From: an uncultured Thiotrichaceae bacterium
GTDB lineage: Bacteria; Pseudomonadota; Gammaproteobacteria; Thiotrichales; Thiotrichaceae
Assembly (NCBI GenBank): GCA_937925855.1
Contig: CALAMO010000035.1
Coordinates: 32,509 to 96,508 of the forward strand
Reading direction: 5' to 3'
DNA length: 64,000 bases
This document shows, one piece after another, positions 29,099 through 38,299 of this stretch (positions are counted from its first letter, which is position 1; each line of letters begins with the position of its first letter). Both the position numbers and the translations under genes were made by a program. The notes below the pieces were generated by a model, which searched no databases, was not told where the DNA came from, and saw only the letters and a program-made list of their open reading frames with translations.

Positions 29099-30550
29099 TT
29101 AGCCCCCGATCCTTCTAGGGGGGGTATTACCTGAACTCGGTGCGGTGCCTTGCCCAGTACCGGTGCCGCCGCCAGTTTCGACTACGCCTTTGACACAGCG
29201 CTGAAAATAAGGGTAGTTGTCGGTGGCAAAGTAGTGATAGATACCATTTGGAAACTCTGGAGTGACGCCAGTGCGACCATTACACTCATCCAAGTCACCA
29301 GAGCCAGCAACATATTCCCAGTCCTGACTGAAGGTGCCGAGGGCGTAGGTGCGGATTGAGGGTCTGCTGCTGCTGACGGGGTCGACTAGCTGGTAGCTGC
29401 CCAGCATCTGCTTCAGCGCCGAGCTGGCATCGTCGGGATCCGAGTAGCCGTAACGGGCGTAAATCGGGAAGCCGTCCGCCGCCCAGCCGATGAGGGTCAT
29501 TTTGGTGCTATTCCCCCCGCGTTTAGTGATGAAACCCTCCGGCATGCCGTGATAATGGTAGGCCCCGCTAGGCTGGACATGGGCATTATTCGTATCGGTG
29601 CCAAAGTTAAAATGTGTCTGGCCCAGCGCTTCAATACTCCAGTTGCCGGTATTGCCGGTCAAACTGCAGGCGTTGCCAGAATCATCACAGCTACCGGCGG
29701 TACCCGCATCAATTTTAACGCCGTTGAGCACATAGCCGGTGACGCCGCGTGGGCCACCTAGTGTAGTTGCGGTGTCTGCGGTTTCTGGGTTGAGCGTAAA
29801 GCTGTCAGAGACAGTTTGCTGGCTGATGGTATTGGGGTTGTTGGCATTTGGGAAAGTGCCGACGGCATGATCGGGTAAGCCATTCGCTGTCAGATTACGC
29901 TGTGTGGCAGTACAGCTCCAGTTGGCGGTACTGGTGGCATTGACTGAGGCCGACTCATTAAACGTGCTGTCATTATAATCGCACAATACGCCTTTAGTTG
30001 AACCGGTGGTGGTTGAACCGCCGCCAATACCGGTGGGTGCTGCACTGGCAGTGACGCTGAGTTGATCACTGGTGGAGGTTGTGGCATCACTGACCACGAC
30101 TTGAAAGGTGTAGACCCCAGCACGGTCAGGCGTAAACGTGGGCATGGCGATGTTCGATGCGCTGAGTGCAACGTTACTGCCAGTGGGAAAGGACACCAGG
30201 CTCCATCGAAACGTCAGGCTATCACCGTTTGCATCAGAACTGGCGCTGGCATCCAACCGCACTAACACGCCAATGACAGCACTTTTATCGACGCCAGCAT
30301 TAGCGACGGGGGCCGTATTGGCGGTCGGTGCGGCGGTCGGTGCGGCGGTCGGTGCGGTGGTCGGTGCGGCGGTCGGTGCGGCGGTTGGTGCGGTTGTCGG
30401 TGCGGCGGTCGGCATTGCAGTCGGTGTCGGCGTTGACGCCGGTGTGTAGGTCACGGAGCCACTGCTCCCACCGCATGCACTTAGCCCCAGCGCAGCGGTT
30501 AGCAGAATACCCCGGCAATAAAGCCGGTAAGGTGAAGGCAAAGTAGGCAT
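29099..30550 (-). CDS. YHYH-domain lipoprotein with Pro/Thr-rich linker and PKD-like domain
   Basis: A 483-residue exported lipoprotein. The start at 30550 gives a signal ending in the lipobox LSACGG (Cys near 25). A linker built of TAAPT-like repeats follows (about 35-77), then a PKD-like beta-sandwich (NTAPVANAGVDKSAVIGVLVRLDASAS and FRWSLVSFPTG). The C-terminal half is a YHYH domain with GAYHYHGMPEGF, GWAADGFPIYARYGYSDPDD and GIYHYFATDNYPYFQRC. The role of YHYH proteins is not established. The frame extends to 30661, but that region lacks a signal structure. Confidence 0.8.
   Translation of the reverse strand: MPTLPSPYRLYCRGILLTAALGLSACGGSSGSVTYTPASTPTPTAMPTAAPTTAPTAAPTAAPTTAPTAAPTAAPTANTAPVANAGVDKSAVIGVLVRLDASASSDANGDSLTFRWSLVSFPTGSNVALSASNIAMPTFTPDRAGVYTFQVVVSDATTSTSDQLSVTASAAPTGIGGGSTTTGSTKGVLCDYNDSTFNESASVNATSTANWSCTATQRNLTANGLPDHAVGTFPNANNPNTISQQTVSDSFTLNPETADTATTLGGPRGVTGYVLNGVKIDAGTAGSCDDSGNACSLTGNTGNWSIEALGQTHFNFGTDTNNAHVQPSGAYHYHGMPEGFITKRGGNSTKMTLIGWAADGFPIYARYGYSDPDDASSALKQMLGSYQLVDPVSSSRPSIRTYALGTFSQDWEYVAGSGDLDECNGRTGVTPEFPNGIYHYFATDNYPYFQRCVKGVVETGGGTGTGQGTAPSSGNTPPRRIGG
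30319..30435. repeat. 12-bp tandem repeat coding the TAAPT linker
   Basis: About nine imperfect copies of a 12-base unit of the form GGTGCGGCGGTC occur in tandem. They encode Thr-Ala-Pro-rich units of the lipoprotein linker on the minus strand. Copy number probably varies between strains, changing linker length without breaking the frame. Confidence 0.75.
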
Positions 30551-30697
30551 AAGTACGGTTCTCGATTGTGTAGTTATAATTAATATGCATATAGGATTCC
30601 TAGCCGAGAAGACTAGCAAAAAAAACATGCTGAGAAAACTAACAGTGCACTGTACGGTCATTAGCGCGTGCGTGCCTAGTCGCGCGAGGGGTGTTGC

Positions 30698-31426
30698 TTA
30701 GAGATCAAACTGACTGGGCAGCATAACGATATCGCGGATGGTGACATGGCGTGGCCGCGTCAGCATAAACAAAATCGCCTGTGCGACCTCGCTGGCCTCA
30801 ATCAGCGTGCCTGCGGCCTGCGCCTCTGCTAACTTCTCCTCTGGCCAGTCTGCTAATAGCGCTGTAATCACTGGCCCTGGTGAGACTGAGCCGATACGAA
30901 TCCCGTGCTTAAATACCTGGCGACGGGTGGTTTGTACGAAGCAGTTGATCGCCCATTTGGAGGCGGCATATACCGGTTCCCACGGCGTCGGATAGTGGGC
31001 CGCCAACGAGCTGGTGACAATAATATCACCGCTGCCACGCGCTATCATATGGGTTAACACGGCGCGCACGTTTTTCATCACCACGTTAACGTTCAGGTTG
31101 AGCATGCGGTCAATATCATCCGCCGCCGCCTCGACCAAATCACCACCGATATAGGTTCCGGCGTTGCTGTGGAAGATGTCGATATGATCGACAGCGGCCA
31201 ATAAACGCGGTAGCAGCGTCTCACATTGGGCGGGGTCGAGCAGATCAATAATCAGCGGAGTGAGGGCGCTACCGTGCTTGGCACAGAGGCCCTCAACGGC
31301 GGCTGCATCGCGATCAATGACGACAACGTGAGCACCCGCCGCCAGCATCGCCTCCGTGCTCGCTAAGCCAATACCGGATGCGCCGCCAGTGACGGCAGCA
31401 ATTTTAGCGTGTAGTGATGCGCTCAT
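30698..31426 (-). CDS. Short-chain dehydrogenase/reductase (SDR)
   Basis: A 242-residue classical SDR. It has the nucleotide-binding motif AAVTGGASGIGLAS (near 11-24), the catalytic Ser in VTSSLAAHYPTP (about 139), and YAASKWA with the Tyr-Lys pair (about 153-157), then SPGPVITALL. It reduces or oxidises a small alcohol or carbonyl using NAD(P)H; it looks closest to ribitol-type or serine-dehydrogenase-like SDRs, but the substrate is not determinable. It is followed by no obvious operon partner. Confidence 0.85.
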   Translation of the reverse strand: MSASLHAKIAAVTGGASGIGLASTEAMLAAGAHVVVIDRDAAAVEGLCAKHGSALTPLIIDLLDPAQCETLLPRLLAAVDHIDIFHSNAGTYIGGDLVEAAADDIDRMLNLNVNVVMKNVRAVLTHMIARGSGDIIVTSSLAAHYPTPWEPVYAASKWAINCFVQTTRRQVFKHGIRIGSVSPGPVITALLADWPEEKLAEAQAAGTLIEASEVAQAILFMLTRPRHVTIRDIVMLPSQFDL

Positions 31427-31453
31427 TGAGGCTAGGTTCCTTTAAGTTGCTCA

Positions 31454-31481
31454 GGTGTGTCTGCGCGCGTGCAGACACACC
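31454..31481. terminator. Hairpin downstream of lpd
   Basis: GGTGTGTCTGC and GCAGACACACC form an 11-bp perfect stem with a six-base loop GCGCGT. It lies between the end of lpd and the start of the SDR gene on the minus strand, so it probably ends the pyruvate dehydrogenase transcript. There is no clear T run. Confidence 0.55.
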
Positions 31482-31483
31482 GT

Positions 31484-31521
31484 TTAAGGGTCGCATGGCC
31501 ACTTAAGGGTCGCATGGCCAC
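31484..31521. repeat. Tandem 19-bp direct repeat at the lpd 3' end
   Basis: The unit TTAAGGGTCGCATGGCCAC occurs twice in a row without a gap, the second copy touching the lpd stop codon (complement of CTA at 31521-31523). It is a short local duplication with no visible coding role. Confidence 0.85.
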
Positions 31522-33317
31522 TATTTTTTGGGCGCATAAATATCGGTGCAGCTGCCTTCCGCTACTTCTGCTGAAAAATTAATCGTTTCTGACAGCGTGG
31601 GGTGTGGATGAATGCTCAGCCCCAGATCGTGTGCATCCGCCCCCATTTCCAGTGCGACCACTGCCTCTGCAATCAGCTCACCTGCGTTCTTACCGGCGAT
31701 ACCCGCGCCAATCAGCTGGCCGGACTCACGATCAAATAGGGTTTTAGTGATGCCATTCGTCATCCCCATCGACAGTGCACGCCCGCTGGCGGCCCACGGG
31801 AAGACGCCTTTTTCATAGGCAATTCCTTCGTCTTTACACGCCTGTTCCGTTTTGCCCATCCAGGCGACTTCTGGGTCAGTGTACGCGACCGATGGAATAG
31901 TGCGCGCATCAAAATAAGACTTTTTGCCTGCAATGACTTCTGCGGCGACTTTGCCTTCATGCGTAGCCTTATGCGCTAACATCGGCTGGCCGACGATATC
32001 GCCAATGGCGAAGATATGAGGGATGTTGGTGCGCATCTGCTCATCAACCGGAATAAAACCGCGCGCATCGACAAACACCCCAGCATGGCCAGCGTCAATC
32101 TTCTGGCCGTTCGGCGAGCGGCCAATCGCGACCAAGGCGCGGTCGAAGGTTTCCTGCTGCGGGGCTTGACGGCCTTCAAATTCACACAGTAAGCCATCAT
32201 CAGTTGGTGTCATTGCTTTGAGTTTGGTGGCGGTATAAATATTGGCGTAGCGCTTTTTAATCACTTTTTCCAGCGGCTTTAAGATGTCTTTATCAACCCC
32301 AGGCATAATGCCATCCGCCAACTCCACCACCGTGATTTCCGAGCCCAACGCATGATAAACCGTCGCCATTTCCAGCCCAATAATACCGCCGCCAACAATG
32401 AGTAGGCGCTTAGGGATTTCAGCGAGTTCAAGCGCATCCGTTGAATCCATCACCCGGGGATCTGCCCACGGTATGAACGGCAGCTTGGTGACCTGTGAAC
32501 CTGCGGCAATGATGCAGTGTTCAAAACCGATGCTCTGCTTACTGCCGTCGCTGGCTTCGACTTCGAGGCTGTGGGCCGAGGTGAAACGACCGTAGCCGGT
32601 GACGACCTGAACCTTGCGCTGCTTCGCTAATACTTTAAGCCCACCGGTGAGTTTGGCGATAACGCCGTCTTTGTGCGCGCGCACCTGGTCTAGTTCAATC
32701 TTCGGCTCGCCAAAGGTCACGCCGTGCGAGGCGAATGTTTGGGTTTCATTAATCACTTCTGCGGTGTGCAGCAGTGCTTTTGAGGGAATACAACCGACGT
32801 TGAGGCACACGCCGCCAATCACCTCATAGCGCTCGATCAACGTGACCTTCTTACCTAAGTCCGCCGCGCGGAAGGCAGCGGTGTAGCCGCCAGGGCCAGA
32901 ACCTAACACCACAACTTCGGTGTGCAGGTCGGTTGCTGGTGCGGCTGGTAGCGCCGCCGTTACAGCAGGCTCAGCGGATTCAGAGGCTGCGGAGGCTTGC
33001 TGTGCTTCACTGTCTGTGACGGCGGACTGTATGGGTTTGTCCGCCGCAGATTCCGCGGCTGCAGCCTCAGCTTGTGCGGCCACTTCCATGATTAAAATGA
33101 CATCACCCTGCGCGACGCGATCACCCACGGCCACCTTCATTTCCCGCACCATGCCCTCATGCGGACAGGGAATTTCCATCGAAGCCTTATCGGATTCAAC
33201 CGTAATCAGTGAATCTTCCACCTGGAGCGGGTCACCCATATCCACCAGCACCTCAATGATTTCTACGGCGTCATAGTCACCGATATCCGGCAGGCGGACT
33301 TCAATCATCGTACTCAT
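31521..33317 (-). CDS. lpd: Dihydrolipoyl dehydrogenase (E3) with N-terminal lipoyl domain
   Basis: A 598-residue E3 of the pyruvate dehydrogenase complex, which reoxidises dihydrolipoamide with FAD and NAD. Residues 1-80 are a lipoyl domain (VESDKASMEIP, Lys is the lipoylation site), followed by an Ala-rich linker (about 82-128). The FAD site GSGPGGYTAAFRA and the redox-active disulfide GGVCLNVGCIPSK come next, and the catalytic HPHPTLSE near the end. The extra lipoyl domain is known from some bacterial E3 enzymes. Its ATG overlaps the aceF stop by four bases. Confidence 0.95.
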   Translation of the reverse strand: MSTMIEVRLPDIGDYDAVEIIEVLVDMGDPLQVEDSLITVESDKASMEIPCPHEGMVREMKVAVGDRVAQGDVILIMEVAAQAEAAAAESAADKPIQSAVTDSEAQQASAASESAEPAVTAALPAAPATDLHTEVVVLGSGPGGYTAAFRAADLGKKVTLIERYEVIGGVCLNVGCIPSKALLHTAEVINETQTFASHGVTFGEPKIELDQVRAHKDGVIAKLTGGLKVLAKQRKVQVVTGYGRFTSAHSLEVEASDGSKQSIGFEHCIIAAGSQVTKLPFIPWADPRVMDSTDALELAEIPKRLLIVGGGIIGLEMATVYHALGSEITVVELADGIMPGVDKDILKPLEKVIKKRYANIYTATKLKAMTPTDDGLLCEFEGRQAPQQETFDRALVAIGRSPNGQKIDAGHAGVFVDARGFIPVDEQMRTNIPHIFAIGDIVGQPMLAHKATHEGKVAAEVIAGKKSYFDARTIPSVAYTDPEVAWMGKTEQACKDEGIAYEKGVFPWAASGRALSMGMTNGITKTLFDRESGQLIGAGIAGKNAGELIAEAVVALEMGADAHDLGLSIHPHPTLSETINFSAEVAEGSCTDIYAPKK

Positions 33318-34705
33318 ACCAACAGCCTCCGTATATCAGACAGCATTTTACTGACATAGCGGGTGAAACGTGCGCCATCCGCACCGTCGATGACGCGGTG
33401 GTCATAGGATAATGACAGCGGCAGCATCAGGCGCGGCTCAAATTCACTGCCGTTCCAGACCGGTTCCATCTTAGAACGAGACACGCCCAAAATCGCCACC
33501 TCCGGCGCATTAATAATCGGGGTAAATTTAGTGCCGCCAATACCCCCAAGGCTGGAAATCGAGAAACAGCCGCCCTGCATATCGCCGGGTTTGAGTTTCT
33601 TCTCCCGTGCCTTAGTCGAGACCTCAACCAGCTCCAGCGACAGCTGGTTCAGCGATTTCTGATCGACATCGCGAATTACGGGTACGACCAGCCCATCTTC
33701 GGTATCAACCGCAATGCCGATATGGTAGTAATGCTTCTGGATCAGCGTCTCGCCGTTGGGTTCTAGCGATGCGTTAAAGCGCGGCAACGCCTTGAGTGCG
33801 GCCACTACCGCTTTCATCACAAACACCAGGGGTGTGGTTTTACTGCCCTGGCCGGTTTGTTTGAACTCCGCATTGAGCTGCTGGCGGAAGGCCTCCATTT
33901 CGCTTATATCCGCCTCGTCATACTGGGTGACATGCGGAATATTAAGCCAGTTGCGGTGCAAAAATTCGCCGGTCAGCTTGTTAATTCGGCTGAGTTTAAC
34001 GCTGCTCACCTCACCCCACTGACTAAAATCAACTTCAGGCATCGGTGGAATACCCATACCCGCACTAACCCCGCCGGGTGCACCGCGCTGGCCGTTGCCA
34101 CCGAAGCTCATCATCTCTTTGATGTACTGTTTGACATCTTCCTGCACGATACGGCCTTTACGCCCGCTGCCGCTGATTTTACTCAAATCAGCGCCGAGTT
34201 CGCGCGCAAACTTGCGCACAGAGGGGGTAGCATAAGCTTTTTTGAAAGCCGCATGCGAGATGGAGGCGGGTTCAGTATTCGACTCACCTTGTCCCGTTGC
34301 AGTGGGTCGCTGCTCGGCGGCTGCGGACGGGGTTGGCTTGCGCTGAAGTGTTGGCCCTGGTGGCGCAGCAGGTGCAGACTGAGTAGCGCTTTGCGGCTTG
34401 CTCGGTTCTGCCGCTGGGGCTGCCTGGGGTGCAGCAGCCTGCGCATCCGCTTGGGTCGACGCAGCGGCGGTCACTTCCAACAACAATAACAGATCGCCCT
34501 GTTTTATGCTGTCGCCAACCAGGACTTTCATCTCTTTCACTATGCCAGCGGCAGGCGCCGGAATCTCCATCGAGGCTTTATCCGACTCAACGGTGATTAA
34601 TGAGTCTTCGACCTCAATTTTATCGCCGTTATCCACCAGCACTTCGATGATTTCAACGCTGTCAAAATCGCCAATGTCGGGGACACGAATTTCCTGAATA
34701 GTCAT
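33314..34705 (-). CDS. aceF: Pyruvate dehydrogenase E2, dihydrolipoamide acetyltransferase
   Basis: A 463-residue E2 that transfers acetyl groups from lipoamide to CoA. One lipoyl domain (about 1-80, VESDKASMEIP), an Ala/Pro-rich linker, a peripheral subunit-binding domain (YATPSVRKFARELG, near 155-190) and the acetyltransferase core ending with SYDHRVIDGADGARF, whose His and Asp are catalytic. The start at 34705 (MTIQEIRVPDIG) follows a GGGGAGAAATGAA-like site; a longer frame to 34810 would run into aceE. Only one lipoyl domain is present here, against up to three in Escherichia coli. Confidence 0.95.
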   Translation of the reverse strand: MTIQEIRVPDIGDFDSVEIIEVLVDNGDKIEVEDSLITVESDKASMEIPAPAAGIVKEMKVLVGDSIKQGDLLLLLEVTAAASTQADAQAAAPQAAPAAEPSKPQSATQSAPAAPPGPTLQRKPTPSAAAEQRPTATGQGESNTEPASISHAAFKKAYATPSVRKFARELGADLSKISGSGRKGRIVQEDVKQYIKEMMSFGGNGQRGAPGGVSAGMGIPPMPEVDFSQWGEVSSVKLSRINKLTGEFLHRNWLNIPHVTQYDEADISEMEAFRQQLNAEFKQTGQGSKTTPLVFVMKAVVAALKALPRFNASLEPNGETLIQKHYYHIGIAVDTEDGLVVPVIRDVDQKSLNQLSLELVEVSTKAREKKLKPGDMQGGCFSISSLGGIGGTKFTPIINAPEVAILGVSRSKMEPVWNGSEFEPRLMLPLSLSYDHRVIDGADGARFTRYVSKMLSDIRRLLV

Positions 34706-34718
34706 TTCATTTCTCCCC

Positions 34719-37382
34719 TTACACGTACAGCGGATTAGGTTTATCCGGGTTAATACCGTATTTAGCCAGCGCTTCCGCCAGCTTAGCCGCTGGAAGTGAG
34801 CCATCATCAACCAGTGCCTTCAGCGCGGCGATGAGAATATAATAGCGATTCACTTCGAAGTGATTACGCAAGTGGGCGCGAGTATCACTGCGGCCGTAGC
34901 CGTCGGTGCCTAAAACAGTATAGGGTGCGGGTACCCAGGCCCTAATTTGATCGGCATAACTGCGAATATAATCCGTGGCGGCAATCACCGGGCCACGGCG
35001 ATCTTTTAAGGTTTGGGTAACATAAGATACGCGCTGATCATCCAGCGGGTGCAGCATGTTCCAGCGTTCAACATCGCGCGCCTCGCGCGCCAGCTCATTG
35101 AAGCTGGTGGCACTCCAGATGTCGGCATCGATGCCCCAGTCTTCATCCAGCATGCGGCCCGCCGCAATCACCTCGCGCAGGATAGTGCCGGAGCCTAGCA
35201 GCTGCACTTTTTTGCGTTTCTTACCGCCGCCGCTAAACAGGTACATGCCTTTGATAATACCGCTGGCGGCTCCCTTCGGCATGGCAGGATGCAGGTAGTT
35301 TTCATTCATCGCGGTGATGTAGTAGTAAATGTCCTCCTGGTCTTCATACATGCGTTTGAGGCCGTTTTGGATAATCACTGCCATTTCATAAGCGAAAGTC
35401 GGGTCGTAGCTGATGCAGTTTGGAATCAGTCCGGCCTGCACCATACCGTGGCCGTCTTGATGTTGCAGCCCTTCACCCGCTAGCGTGGTACGTCCGGCGG
35501 TGCCGCCGACCAGGAAGCCGCGTGCCCGGCTGTCACCCGCCGCCCAAGCGAGATCGCCGATGCGCTGGAACCCAAACATGGAATAATAGATGTAGAAGGG
35601 CACCATGCTAACGCTGTGGGTGCTGTAGGAGGTGGCGGCGGCAATCCAGCTGGAGAATGCTCCAGCCTCGTTAATACCTTCTTCCAGAATTTGCCCGGAT
35701 TTGTCCTCTTTGTAAAACATCACCTGATCACGATCCTGCGGCTCATAGAGCTGGCCGACGGAAGAGTAAATGCCTAGCTGGCGGAACATGCCTTCCATGC
35801 CAAAGGTGCGGGCTTCATCCGGTACAATCGGTACGATGTGTTTGCCGATATTTTTATCGCGGGTCAGGATAGTGAGCAGGCGGACAAACACCATAGTGGT
35901 CGACATTTCGCGCTCACCGCTGCCTTCGATCAGCGCCTTGAAAATATCAATCTTAGGCACCTTCAGCGGTTTGGCGTGGGTATTGCGCTGCGGCAGATAA
36001 CCGCCGAGGGCCTTACGCCGTTCTTGCAGATACTGAATTTCTGGGCTATCAGCGGCGGGGCGGTAATAAGTGGCTTCTGCGGCTTCTTCATCGGTCAGCG
36101 GAATATTGAAGCGATCTTTAAAGGCAATCATTTCCTCGCCAGACATTTTCTTTTGCTGGTGGGTGCGATTCTGGCCTTCACCCGCAGCGCCCATGCCATA
36201 GCCCTTCACGGTGTGCGCCAGAATAATCGTCGGCTGGCCTTTGTGGTGTACCGCGTTGTGATATGCCGCAAATACCTTGTGCGGATCATGGCCGCCACGG
36301 TTGAGACGCCAGATGTCTTCATCACTCATCTTGGCCACCATTTCACTCAGTTCAGGGTCATCCCCAAAGAAATGCTCGCGCACATACGCGCCATCTTTCG
36401 CCTTGTAGTTCTGAAATTCACCGTCGACCACTTCCAGCATGCGTGCCTTCAGCTTGCCGTTATGGTCTTGGGCTAGCAGTTTGTCCCAGTAGGAACCCCA
36501 GATAACCTTAATAACATTCCAACCTGCACCTCGGAAGACACCTTCCAGCTCCTGAATAATCTTACCGTTGCCGCGTACTGGGCCATCGAGGCGCTGTAAG
36601 TTACAGTTCACTACCCAGGTCAGGTTGTCTAATTTCTCACGTCCGGCGAGCGAAATAGCGCCCAAGGTCTCAGGTTCATCAATCTCACCGTCGCCGACGA
36701 AACACCACACCTGACGCCCCGCAGTATCCGCAACTTTGCGGTCTTGCAGGTACTTCATGAAGCGCGCCTGATAAATCGACTTGATTGGGCCGAGGCCCAT
36801 AGAAACGGTTGGAAACTGCCAATAGTCTGGCATCAGCCACGGGTGGGGGTAGGAAGACAGCCCCTTGCCGTCGTCGACCTCTTGGCGGAAGCTATCGAGA
36901 TCATCCTCGTTGAAACGACCTTCCATGTAGGAGCGCGCATACACGCCCGGTGCCACATGACCCTGTATGTATAAGAGATCGCCACCATGCTGAGGTGATG
37001 GGGCATGCCAGAAGTGATTCATGCCAACATCATAAAGGGTAGCGGCAGAGGCAAAGCTGGCGATATGCCCGCCGAGCTCTGAGCTTTCGCGATTGGCGCG
37101 TACTACCATGGCCGCCGCATTCCAACGGATATAAGAGCGCAGCCGCGCCTCAATCGCTGGGTCGCCGGGCGTATATTTTTCTAGGTGGGGTGGGATAGTG
37201 TTGATGTATGCTGTTGTCGCAGAGTAGGGTAGATTGGCCCCATTCTGGCGCGCCGTATCAATCAGCTTTTCTAACAAGAAGTGCGCGCGCGCTACGCCCT
37301 CAGATTCGACTACTGCTTCCAGTGAGTCAATCCATTCCATTGTTTCTTGTGCGTCAATGTCCTGTGGTATTTTTTCTAGTGT
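34719..37382 (-). CDS. aceE: Pyruvate dehydrogenase E1 component
   Basis: An 887-residue homodimeric-type E1, which decarboxylates pyruvate with thiamine diphosphate and passes acetyl to E2-lipoate. Family stretches include NRESSELGGHIASFASAATLYDVG, GDLLYIQGHVAPGVYARSYMEGR and the cofactor motif GDGEIDEPE...NCNLQRLDGPVRGNG, then AHTVKGYGMG. The start at 37382 (MTLEKIPQDIDAQETMEWIDSLE) is preceded by GGGAGAA. aceE, aceF and lpd follow in one operon with gaps of 13 and -4 bases. Confidence 0.96.
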   Translation of the reverse strand, partial: TLEKIPQDIDAQETMEWIDSLEAVVESEGVARAHFLLEKLIDTARQNGANLPYSATTAYINTIPPHLEKYTPGDPAIEARLRSYIRWNAAAMVVRANRESSELGGHIASFASAATLYDVGMNHFWHAPSPQHGGDLLYIQGHVAPGVYARSYMEGRFNEDDLDSFRQEVDDGKGLSSYPHPWLMPDYWQFPTVSMGLGPIKSIYQARFMKYLQDRKVADTAGRQVWCFVGDGEIDEPETLGAISLAGREKLDNLTWVVNCNLQRLDGPVRGNGKIIQELEGVFRGAGWNVIKVIWGSYWDKLLAQDHNGKLKARMLEVVDGEFQNYKAKDGAYVREHFFGDDPELSEMVAKMSDEDIWRLNRGGHDPHKVFAAYHNAVHHKGQPTIILAHTVKGYGMGAAGEGQNRTHQQKKMSGEEMIAFKDRFNIPLTDEEAAEATYYRPAADSPEIQYLQERRKALGGYLPQRNTHAKPLKVPKIDIFKALIEGSGEREMSTTMVFVRLLTILTRDKNIGKHIVPIVPDEARTFGMEGMFRQLGIYSSVGQLYEPQDRDQVMFYKEDKSGQILEEGINEAGAFSSWIAAATSYSTHSVSMVPFYIYYSMFGFQRIGDLAWAAGDSRARGFLVGGTAGRTTLAGEGLQHQDGHGMVQAGLIPNCISYDPTFAYEMAVIIQNGLKRMYEDQEDIYYYITAMNENYLHPAMPKGAASGIIKGMYLFSGGGKKRKKVQLLGSGTILREVIAAGRMLDEDWGIDADIWSATSFNELAREARDVERWNMLHPLDDQRVSYVTQTLKDRRGPVIAATDYIRSYADQIRAWVPAPYTVLGTDGYGRSDTRAHLRNHFEVNRYYILIAALKALVDDGSLPAAKLAEALAKYGINPDKPNPLYV

Positions 37383-37591
37383 CATGTGCGATTCTCCCGT
37401 CGAATTCGCTGAATTCATACACACGAACGCTAACATTAAAGCACCAGAAAATAAAGTTTTATAGATTGTTTAAAATATAAATATATAAATCATAAGCTTA
37501 TAAAGTCCAAATAAAAATAGAACCTGTTTTACGTCTTGTTTCTGTTTATTTGAACGCACATCCGGTAAGCTCGGATTATGGTGATGAAAGT

Positions 37592-38233
37592 ATGAGCGAC
37601 GAAATCGAAATTATTCCACTGGCTAACCGTTTTCGCGGCTTCCTGCCTATTGTGGTGGATGTAGAAACTGGCGGATTTGATAACCGTAAGGATGCTTTGT
37701 TAGAGCTGGCGGCAGTCATTTTAAGAATCGATGAGAAAGGTGAAATCTCGCGCCATCGCACCTACAGCTGGCATGTCGAACCCTTCCCAAATGCCAATAT
37801 GGACCCGAAATCACTCGAAGTGAATGGCATTAAACCGTTCAGCCCGCTACGTCTGGCCGTGCCAGAAGACAAGGCGATGAACGAATTTTTTAAAATTGTG
37901 CGCCGTGAGGTTAAGCTCAATCGCTGCAACCGGGCTATTCTGGTCGGACATAATGCGCCATTTGACTTGGGCTTTGTGCACGCCGCCGCCAATCGAATTG
38001 GCATTAAGCGTAACCCGTTTCATCCGTTTAGCACGCTAGATACAGTGACCCTGGGTGCAGTGGTGTATGGCCAGACGGTGTTAGCCCGCATTGCCCAAGT
38101 AGCAGGAATGGGCTGGGACAGCTCGCAGGCGCATTCGGCGGTATATGACACCGAAAAGACGGCGGATATTTTCTGCCATGTCGTTAATACCTGGCAGACG
38201 CTGGATGCAGCATTTCAGGCGATAGAGAATTGA
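37592..38233 (+). CDS. rnt: Ribonuclease T
   Basis: A 213-residue DEDD-family 3'-5' exoribonuclease that trims tRNA and other stable RNA ends. The exonuclease motifs are all present: VVDVETGGFDN (Exo I), VGHNAPFDLGF (Exo II) and HSAVYDTEKTADIF (Exo III). The start at 37592 (MSDEIEIIPLANRFRGFLP) gives the usual length; the longer frame from 37550 uses TTG and adds unconserved residues. It is divergent from aceE. Confidence 0.93.
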   Translation: MSDEIEIIPLANRFRGFLPIVVDVETGGFDNRKDALLELAAVILRIDEKGEISRHRTYSWHVEPFPNANMDPKSLEVNGIKPFSPLRLAVPEDKAMNEFFKIVRREVKLNRCNRAILVGHNAPFDLGFVHAAANRIGIKRNPFHPFSTLDTVTLGAVVYGQTVLARIAQVAGMGWDSSQAHSAVYDTEKTADIFCHVVNTWQTLDAAFQAIEN

Positions 38234-38299
38234 TAGGCCGAACATGCTCTACTTTCGGACTCCGTTCGGTCGCGTGGATCTATTGCCCAACGGTGCAGG

